This document shows positions 57,230 to 64,000 of a stretch of 64,000 nucleotides of DNA, piece by piece. The notes under the pieces are model-generated. The model was not told the DNA's origin and made no database searches. It was given only the letters and a program-made list of their open reading frames with translations. Source of the stretch: Macrosoma leucophasiata (taxonomy: Eukaryota; Arthropoda; Insecta; Lepidoptera; Hedylidae); contig JAWQUS010000030.1 in assembly GCA_036365455.1 (NCBI GenBank), positions 7,130,001 through 7,194,000 on the forward strand, read 5' to 3'. Position numbers and translations under genes: made by a program. The stretch's first letter is position 1; each line of letters opens with the position of its first letter.

Positions 57230-58560
57230 TTCTTACACAATTTACACAATTTTCTTAACAAATAATATACGCAACCTATCTTTTCGTGAAAACTGCATGA
57301 AAATCGTGCAGTAGTCTTTGAGTTTATCGTGAACAGACAGACAAACAGACACAGAGGGGGACTTTGTATTATAATATGGGAGAAATCGCTCTTCTAGCGA
57401 TAGGGCCGCCCATTGTAAGACATGTGTTTGATATGTATTGTGAATTCTCTTATGGTGTGCAATAAAGTGTATTTATTATAATTATGTATAGAAGTCTCTG
57501 ATACGAGTAACTCTCAAAGCAGAGACCTTAGTGCTCTAGTAGATACAAACTTGCCTCATTAAGTATAAACATCGAATCGGACCCATTGGTTTAATTAAGA
57601 TAAGCTAAATTCAAACGGTTTCTATCTAGATAATGTTCCCCACCTTTTCTGTTACACTTTTTATTTCGTTCCTAATTTAACTTACATTCAGTGCCTGCAA
57701 ATCTTTTTTTTTCGGACGTATTCTAATTCTCGAGTTTAGCGATACTAACGAACAGCAACTGATTTTTATATATATAGATTCGTCTCTAACCAATACCTAA
57801 ACAAATTTTTTCATTTTCTTGTTTGGTGATTTGAATCATTGTGTATCAGTACCAAATTACATTAATCATCATCAAACGTAGCTTACTTACACAAATTTTG
57901 TGAAAAATGAATACTTTTTAAACAGGTTCATAAATCTCAGATATAAATGTCCTCTTGTTTTTGTAGTCCATAAAAAAATACAGTGTCATTTTTACGTTTA
58001 CACACGTGACCTCTCCAAATCTCATTACTAAACCTTCACAGACCTTCATAAAGGTAAGAAAATGATAGATATCAGAGCAATAAATAACACAGTTGTTGAG
58101 TTATCGCAGTGTCTCAGAGGGCCAGGGCCGGCACCTCATGTTGCGAAGTCAATAAATCTCTGGGGTGGACAAAGAAATGATAAATACAGGCGCGTGCGTA
58201 TGAGTTATGTATGTTATGATTTAGTGCGCGGTGCAACCCTAACATGGCCCATTGGCTATTCGTATAGCTATTTTCTATGTATAAATTATATTCAAAGAGC
58301 TGTATGTTTACGAGTTCTTAGGCGTACGGGTTGATTCCATGTTTATTGAATAAAAAAAAATATTCGTATACCTTACGTATACTATTTTTCTATTGTGTGA
58401 AGTAGCAAATATATTATAGTGGCATACAGCTTACATTAACGTTAAGCAATATAGGAGCATTTAAACGTCCACAAAAAAAAACAGAGATTGTAATGAACAT
58501 TGCAAAATACGTTGAATAACAACATTAAAATCGAAAAAAAAAAGTTTTTTATTTCAATTT
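57230..58560. other. Mostly unassigned AT-rich sequence
   Basis: It contains a Family D tail (57715-57780) and a short GACA stretch (57334-57350). The 90-codon frame at 58062-58334 resembles no known protein. Confidence 0.45.
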
Positions 58561-58561
58561 T

Positions 58562-58785
58562 ACTGGTAGTAGTGCTCTAGTGACGGAATTCGCGGGCGTA
58601 GGCACCACCGCATTGTCTCTTTCTGCCAAATGGTAGTATTCAGCTCTATCATGTTCCGCTTAGATTGTAATGTATGGCCCCGTAGTAACTATCACAGAGA
58701 CATAACAACTTAGGTCTCAGGGGTGGCAACGCATCTGCATTTTGACCTCTGGTTTTTGTATAGACGTCTATAGGCTGCAGTCCTC
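58562..58785 (+). repeat. SINE-A, 3'-truncated, first of an inverted cluster
   Basis: ACTGGTAGTAGTGCTCTAGT to TATAGGCTGCAGTC. It abuts the next copy, which is in the opposite orientation. Confidence 0.92.
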
Positions 58786-58789
58786 AATT

Positions 58790-59062
58790 TTTTTTTTTAT
58801 GTAACAGAAGTGGCAAACAAGCATGCAGTGCAGATGTTAAGTGATGACTGCAGCCTATAGACACCCACACAATGACCAGAAGTCAAAATGCAGATGCGTT
58901 ACCACTCCTGAGGCCTAAGGTGTTATGCCTCTGTGCCGGAAATTACAGGGCCACCTGACCGGAATACGATAGTGCTGAACACTACCATTTAGCGGCAAGT
59001 ATATTAGGTAATGCGGTGGTGCCTACGCTCACGAGCTGCGTCACTGGAGCTCTACCACCAGT
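58790..59062 (-). repeat. SINE-A, near full length, second of the cluster
   Basis: From the T-run to GGAGCTCTACCACCAGT. With 58562-58785 it makes a ~220-bp imperfect palindrome with almost no spacer. Confidence 0.93.
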
Positions 59063-59072
59063 GAGAACTAGA

Positions 59073-59131
59073 TACAGAACTTAACATCAATGTGAGCAGC
59101 AATAGTATGCCACCTTCCTTACATAAAAAAA
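59073..59131 (+). repeat. SINE-A 3' end, third of the cluster
   Basis: TTAACATCAATGTGAGCAGC then TGCCACCTTCCTTACATAAA. It could be the displaced 3' end of 58562-58785, with 58790-59062 inserted into it. Confidence 0.8.
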
Positions 59132-59174
59132 AGTTTTGGTTAAATAAACATCTAAATACTCAACTGATCTAAAA

Positions 59175-60570
59175 CAAAATATCTTAATTATGCTATTTAT
59201 TTTTCGCAATGACACATTTTCTTTAATTTCTGAAATAACATCATCCGACTGTACTATTAGTCCGACTTGCCCGATTGCTATTAAAGGATTACCGTCGGGC
59301 ATTTCGTTCTTGCCCCTCGTCCAGAACCCTTCCCCTCCCTCGTCGCCCTCGCCCAGCTTTAGGCTACTCAGAAGACCTTTGTACATTTGCATAGCTTTAG
59401 TACAAGCTTTGTTTTTTTTTTGCTTTCAATGCGTTCTTTAAGGATAAACAAAGGATGCAGACAGCTAGAAATTAAATACTTTACTTCAGTAGGCATATAT
59501 ACTTAATGAGATTGTGTGTACCTACAACACAGCTGAGTTACAAACAATTTGCCCATATGCATCTACATATACTACAATAGTTAGACACACCATGATCGCC
59601 ACCAAGAACGACTAGACCGATTTTTATGACTTTTGTGTTTTTGGATTTGTTTTTAATACTTATTATCCTACGGTTATTTGTTAGGTATGGTAGGGCAGAC
59701 TACAAGATAAGGGTAGTGTAGGGTACAGTTGTGTAAACTAGTGCAGAATCATCTAGTGATATGATAGCAGGAAACATAATACGTAGGTATACATACAGTA
59801 TCCAACAAGAAATAATGCACATCGACCTCAGGAAGAGACGTCGGCTTATGTCGGATCTGTAGAGCGTTATCTCTTTCGCACCTTACCTATTTCACGTTTG
59901 TCGACCATTTTAATCAAGTTTTGACCCATACCGGCCTACGGATGCTTGCTTACGTAGGCAGTTTGCAGTGTAAAACCGAATCTAGCCGATTGACACTTTC
60001 ATAGCCTCGATGTACATTATTTCTTGATGAGCAGTGTAGGTAACAATTAAATGTTAAGGTGGAATGGAGTTGTCAAGTGACTGAATTTATTATCAAACGA
60101 CAACAGAAACGTTAAGAGTAGAAAAACAGAAAAATACATAAATCCTATGGTTTGAACAAATATTAGTTTAAATTCGTTTTTAAATTATATACACTTAAAA
60201 GTAGCTTTATTTCAATAAATTTAACTCGTGAAGATCTAATATAACGTTACATTCGACATTTTTTTTTTAGAAACATGTGCAGGATAATTAACTAATCTAA
60301 AATAAAATGAATTATCTTAAGGCAAACATCATCTGACCATACTATAAGACTGCGTTGGCCGATTGCTATTAAAGGATTACCGTCGGGCACAAAGCGATGG
60401 CATTTTGTTCTTGCCCCTCGTCCAGAACCCTCCGCCTCCCGCTTCGCCCCTTCTCTCCCACCCCCGACCAGCTTTAGGCGACCCTGAAGACCTTTGTACA
60501 TTTGCATAGCTTTAGTAAAAGCTTAGATTTTTTGCATTCAATACGTTCTTAAAGGATAAAGGAAGGATGC
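59175..60570 (+). repeat. Direct duplication, ~270-bp unit, 1.09 kb apart
   Basis: Copy 1 is 59230-59460, copy 2 is 60318-60570. Long identical blocks: GATTGCTATTAAAGGATTAC, TCTTGCCCCTCGTCCAGAAC and GACCTTTGTACATTTGCATA. The C-rich middle differs in length (copy 2 is longer). A MITE (59796-60036) lies between. Confidence 0.93.
59796..60036. mobile_element. 241-bp MITE with TA duplication
   Basis: Ends CAGTATCCAACAAGAAATAA and, inverted, CACTGCTCATCAAGAAATAA; TA at both sides. Related to 48475-48731. Confidence 0.85.
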
Positions 60571-60779
60571 AGATGGTTTGGTCTTAATTATTTAATTCTT
60601 TAGACACATAGACTAGACTTGCAGACCTCTAAATTTTTGTAACAATAGTTATACGTTACTGACGTTAATTAAAAACACTTGTAAACGGTAATCTATACTT
60701 ATAGTAAAACTGTAGAAGTGTGAATTCTGTACATTAAGAATATTAAAAAAAAAAATACAAGAGGATGTTACTAGATCGA

Positions 60780-61194
60780 TACCGAACACAAATATGTGAT
60801 TAGAAAATTTGTTGTCTGTCTGTCTGTCTTTTTGTTCAAGCATCACACAAAATCTACCGGTCCGATTACGATGAAACTTGATATAATTATACTTTAACCT
60901 TTGGCACACAACACTGAGTACTTTTTATCCCGGAAAATGTCTGTTTGTCTGTGTGTTTGTGCACGCTAATTTCAGAAATGGCTTATCCGATTTGCAGTTT
61001 CACTAATATATTTTGGTAAGTTTTACAAAACATTTAGTGTTTATTTCGTGTCAATCGGTTCAGAAATAAAAAAGTTATGACAATTTAAAGAATCATATCC
61101 AATATTTTTAACTATTCTGTATCTATCTTTTATGTTTTAGGGGGTTTCGTACCTAAATGGTAAAAACAGACCCTACGGATTACTAATTCTCCGC

Positions 61195-61230
<36 letters not shown>

Positions 61231-61300
61231 CATCCGTCTGTCTTTCACCAGGCTGTACCTATCTCATAAATAGTGATAGCTAGATAGTTAACATTTTCAC
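60780..61300 (-). repeat. Family H (minus) and GACA/CTGT microsatellites
   Basis: 61130-61300 is Family H inverted (GGCTGTACCTATCTCATAAA), with an uninterrupted CTGT run at 61196-61225. 60810-61080 contains two further CTGT runs and TTCGTGTCAATCGGTTCAGA, typical of RTE-like tails. Confidence 0.65.
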
Positions 61301-61559
61301 AAATTATATATTTCTGTTACCGCTACAATAATACAAAATTAATTACTAAAAATAAGAATAGGAATCCAAGGGGTCCAAGGGGGCATACAGTAAACGTATT
61401 TTTTTGCAAGCGTTCGACTCGCACTTGGTCGATTTTTTCTCTGTTAGTAACGTTAAGCATACCGCATAGCAGCGTCCCGGCATAAAACATTCGCCGCTAT
61501 GATCACCATTCAGCATGCCAAGCGTGGCAATTATGGCATATTCTTTCCTTATGACGCAC

Positions 61560-61640
61560 AACACTTTTAGGAGCATCTTGGGGAAAGGCTTTGTCCAGCG
61601 GAGAGGGGTGGCCGTCTTCCGAATGTAATCATGATGATGG
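61560..61640 (+). mobile_element. RTE-like LINE 3' end scrap
   Basis: ATCTTGGGGAAAGGCTTTGT then CCAGCGG, and an ATGATGGTGATGGCGGTGG tail, match the end of 39839-39995. Confidence 0.6.
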
Positions 61641-61706
61641 TGATGGCGGTGGTGGTGGTGTAGGTGGCATTAGTGGGTAAAAATGCACAAGGTTAATATT
61701 AAATTT

Positions 61707-61751
61707 TTCTCTTTTGCCGGCTCTTACTCCGTAAGAGCCGGCAAAAGAGAA
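61707..61751. repeat. Perfect 21-bp hairpin
   Basis: TTCTCTTTTGCCGGCTCTTAC (61707-61727) is exactly inverted at 61731-61751 around TCC. It lies 214 bases before minisatellite array 2. Confidence 0.95.
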
Positions 61752-61964
61752 TTCTCTATTATTCATTCATTTCTCATTCATTCTCTATTAAAAGCCCTAA
61801 TTGACTGAAACTTTATACTAATTATTATAAAACAAAACTTCATAATAATTTTCTAAAAAAAAATATTATGGATAGAAGTTCAAAATGGCCTTTTCGAAAA
61901 TACGGTTCAGCATAGGATGGATGCGCGCCACTATTCCACTATTCCACGCTTGTCGTTCTGACGT

Positions 61965-63555
61965 CAAGCGTCCCGACGCCCAGCGCCCCGACGCCCAGCG
62001 CTTCGACGTCGAACGTCCCGACGCCCAGTGTCCCCAAGCCCAGCGTCCCGACGCCCAGCGTCCCGACGCCCAGCGCCCCGACGCCCAGCGCCCCGACGCC
62101 CAGCGCTTCGACGTCGAACGTCCCGACGCCCAGCGTCCCGACGCCCAGCATCCCGACGCACAGCGTCGCGACGCCCAGCGTTCCCACGCCCAGCGTTCCC
62201 ACGCCCAACGTCCCGACGTCGTGCGTCTCGACGCCGAGCATCCCGACGCCCAGCGTCTTGACGTCCAGCGTCCCGACGCCCAGCGACCCGACGCCCAGCG
62301 ACCCGACGCCTAGCGTCCCGACGCCAAGCGTCCCGACATCGAGCGTCCCGACGCCCAGGGTCGCGATGCCCAGCGTCCCGACGCCCAGCGGCCCGACGCA
62401 CAGCGTCCCCACGCCCAGCGTCCCGACGTCGAACGTCTCGACGCCGAGCGTCCTGACGCCCAGCGTCCCGACGCCCAAGGTCCCGACGCCCGGCGTCCCG
62501 ACGCCCAGCGTCCCGACGCCCAGCGTCGCGGCGCCCAGCGTTCCCACGCCCAGCGTCCCGACGTCGAGCATCTCGACGCCGAGCGTCCCGATGCCCAGCG
62601 TCTTGACGTCCAGCGTCCCGACGCCCAGCGACCCGACGCCCAGCGACCCGACGACCAGCGTCCCGACGCCAAGCGTCCCGACATCGAGCATCCCGACGCC
62701 CAGGGTCGCGACGCCCAGAGTCCCGACGCCCAGCTTCCCGACGCCCAGCGTCCCGACGCCCAGCGTCCCGACGCCCAGCGTCCCGACGCCCAGCGTCCCG
62801 ACGCCTAGCGTCCCGACGCCCAGCGTCCCGACGCCCAGCGGCCCGACGCCCAGCGTCCGACGCCCAGCGTCCCGACGCCCAGCGTCCCGACGCCCAGCGT
62901 CCCGACGCCCAGCGTCCCGACGCACAGCGTCCGCACGCCCAGCGTCCCGAAGTCGAACATCTCGACGCCGAGCGTCCTGACGCCCAGCGTCCCGACGCCC
63001 GGCGTCCCGACGCCCGGCGTCCCGACGCCCGGCGTCCCGACGCCCAGCGTCTTGACGCCAAGCGTCCCAACGCCCAGCGTCCCGACGTCAAGCGTTCCGA
63101 CGCCTAACGTCCCAACGTCAAGCGTTCCGACGCCCAACGTTCCGACGCCAAGCGTCCCGACGCCCAGCGTCCCGACGCCCAGCGTCCCGACGCCCAGCGT
63201 CCCGACGCCTAGCGTCCCGACGCCCAGCGTCCCGACGCCCAGCGGCCCGACGCCCAGCGTCCGACGCCCAGCGTCCCGACGCCCAGCGTCCCGACGCCCA
63301 GCGTCCCGACGCACAGCGTCCCGACGCACAGCGTCCCCACGCCCAGCGTCCCGAAGTCGAACATCTCGACGCCGAGCGTCCTGACGCCCAGCGTCCCGAC
63401 GCCCGGCGTCCCGACGCCCAGCGTCTTGACGCCAAGCGTCCCAACGCCCAGCGTCCCGACGTCAAGCGTTCCGACGCCTAACGTCCCAACGTCAAGCGTT
63501 CCGACGCCCAACGTTCCGACGCCAAGCGTCCCGACGTCCAGCATCTCGACGCCCA
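61965..63555 (-). repeat. 15-bp GC-rich minisatellite, array 2 (inverted relative to array 1)
   Basis: About 105 copies of GACGCCCAGCGTCCC, the reverse complement of array 1's unit. Higher-order structure is visible: a variant block GTCTTGACGTCCAGCG recurs 345 bp apart (62255 and 62600), CGAAGTCGAACATCTCGACG recurs 405 bp apart (62948 and 63353), and CTTGACGCCAAGCGTCCCAA recurs 375 bp apart (63051 and 63426); all are multiples of 15. Long open frames on both strands are by-products. Confidence 0.97.
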
Positions 63556-63597
63556 AAAATGCTGCCCAAAGCCACTTTTCCATGCGAACGTTAGTTG

Positions 63598-63626
63598 TTG
63601 ACGTGAAGTTGCGGGCACAGCTAGTC
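63598..63626 (-). repeat. Family B 5' end scrap beside array 2
   Basis: Minus strand ACTAGCTGTGCCCGCAACTT begins a Family B element that is lost ~28 bases in, close to the end of the minisatellite. Confidence 0.7.
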
Positions 63627-63845
63627 TTGGAATAAAATTGATACTTTTTTATTTATTTGAATTCGGAATTCGCTGATTTGACTTATATCTACTAGTCTAT
63701 AAAGCCAAGTTTTCGAAAAATAATTCTAGAAATTATTTTTTTTTTCGCAATTAGGGAAATACGAATGTTATTCCATCTATCGTTAGACTTTCAGACAAAA
63801 TACAATCAAATTCTACATAACTATTATTTTGTACAGTTATGAACA

Positions 63846-64000
63846 TTTTTTATGTAACAAATCAAATGTGATAAACAAGCACACAGCTCACATGGGTGTT
63901 AATAGAGACTGCAGCCTATAGACATCCACACAAAAACCAGAGGTCAAAATGCAAATGAAATACCACTCCTGAGCCCTAAGTTTTTTTTTATGTAATTGAA
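63846..64000 (-). repeat. SINE-A, truncated, followed by the start of another copy
   Basis: T-rich end, GACTGCAGCCTATAGACATC, and TACCACTCCTGAGCCCTAAG, where it stops at 63979. A new TTTTTTTTTTATGTAATTGA end follows at 63980 and runs out of the window. Confidence 0.85.

Noticed and set aside
58062..58334. 90-codon + strand frame
   Set aside because: No domain and no repeat-derived origin I can name; likely chance.
61885..63635. The same kind of long repetitive frames in array 2
   Set aside because: Same reason. The array is the reverse complement of array 1 and gives the mirrored peptides.

Overview
This is intron-rich, AT-rich eukaryotic DNA. The interspersed repeats look like those of a butterfly or moth (Lepidoptera): about two dozen copies of one ~285-bp SINE-like element, RTE-like LINE 3' ends, 'CTAGCGGCCCGCCCCGGC' elements, mariner, and many foldback MITEs. 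The species cannot be named from the sequence. Only one host protein-coding gene is clearly supported.

The host gene. Three + strand exons (10445-10546, 13494-13679, 14650-15272) splice in frame at GT-AG junctions. They encode the C-terminal ~300 residues of a RUNX/Runt-family transcription factor, ending in the Groucho-recruiting pentapeptide VWRPY. The post-Runt motif (QFHFAFGQRPF) and the Ser/Asn/His-rich tail fit lozenge best. The DNA-binding Runt domain is not visible in 1-10444, so that stretch is probably a long upstream intron. A 33-bp-stem hairpin (15601-15670) directly abuts an AATAAA signal in the 3' flank.

The rest. From about 18.5 kb to the end I find no convincing host gene. 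The sequence consists of mobile-element debris, two large minisatellites and many local direct duplications. Element-derived coding remnants are: an intact 210-codon ORF1/gag-like reading frame (22528-23160, minus), a dead mariner (26795-28035) inserted in a locally repeated block, a degenerate pogo/CENP-B-like transposase (39640-40160) split by a LINE 3' end, and several LINE ORF2 C-terminal pseudogenes. A possible promoter and first exon lies at 30951-31091.

Repeat families used below. SINE-A: ~285 bp, sense strand begins ACTGGTGGTAGAGCTCC and ends TTGCCACTTCCAT plus A-rich tail. Family B: ~340 bp, begins ACTAGCTGTGCCCGCGACTT and ends in a TATAGATG tail. Family C: begins CTAGCGGCCCGCCCCGGC. 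Family D: begins CTAGCTGATCCGGCAAACTT. SINE-E: tRNA-derived head plus a body ending in TGCCTACCCCTTCGGGGATT. 5S-SINE: 5S rRNA-like head. Family H: contains GATACAGCCTGG and GACA repeats.

Most unusual points. (1) Two 1.3-1.6 kb arrays of a 15-bp unit (GACGCTGGGCGTCGG), 30 kb apart and in opposite orientation; each unit is an inverted repeat and the G-rich strand matches the G-quadruplex pattern throughout. (2) At least nine 'twin' segments of roughly 100-650 bp, each present two or three times in direct orientation 0.35-1.4 kb apart, some with nearly identical GC-rich cores in diverged flanks. (3) A SINE whose head resembles 5S rRNA. (4) Near-perfect hairpins 3' of the Runt-family gene.
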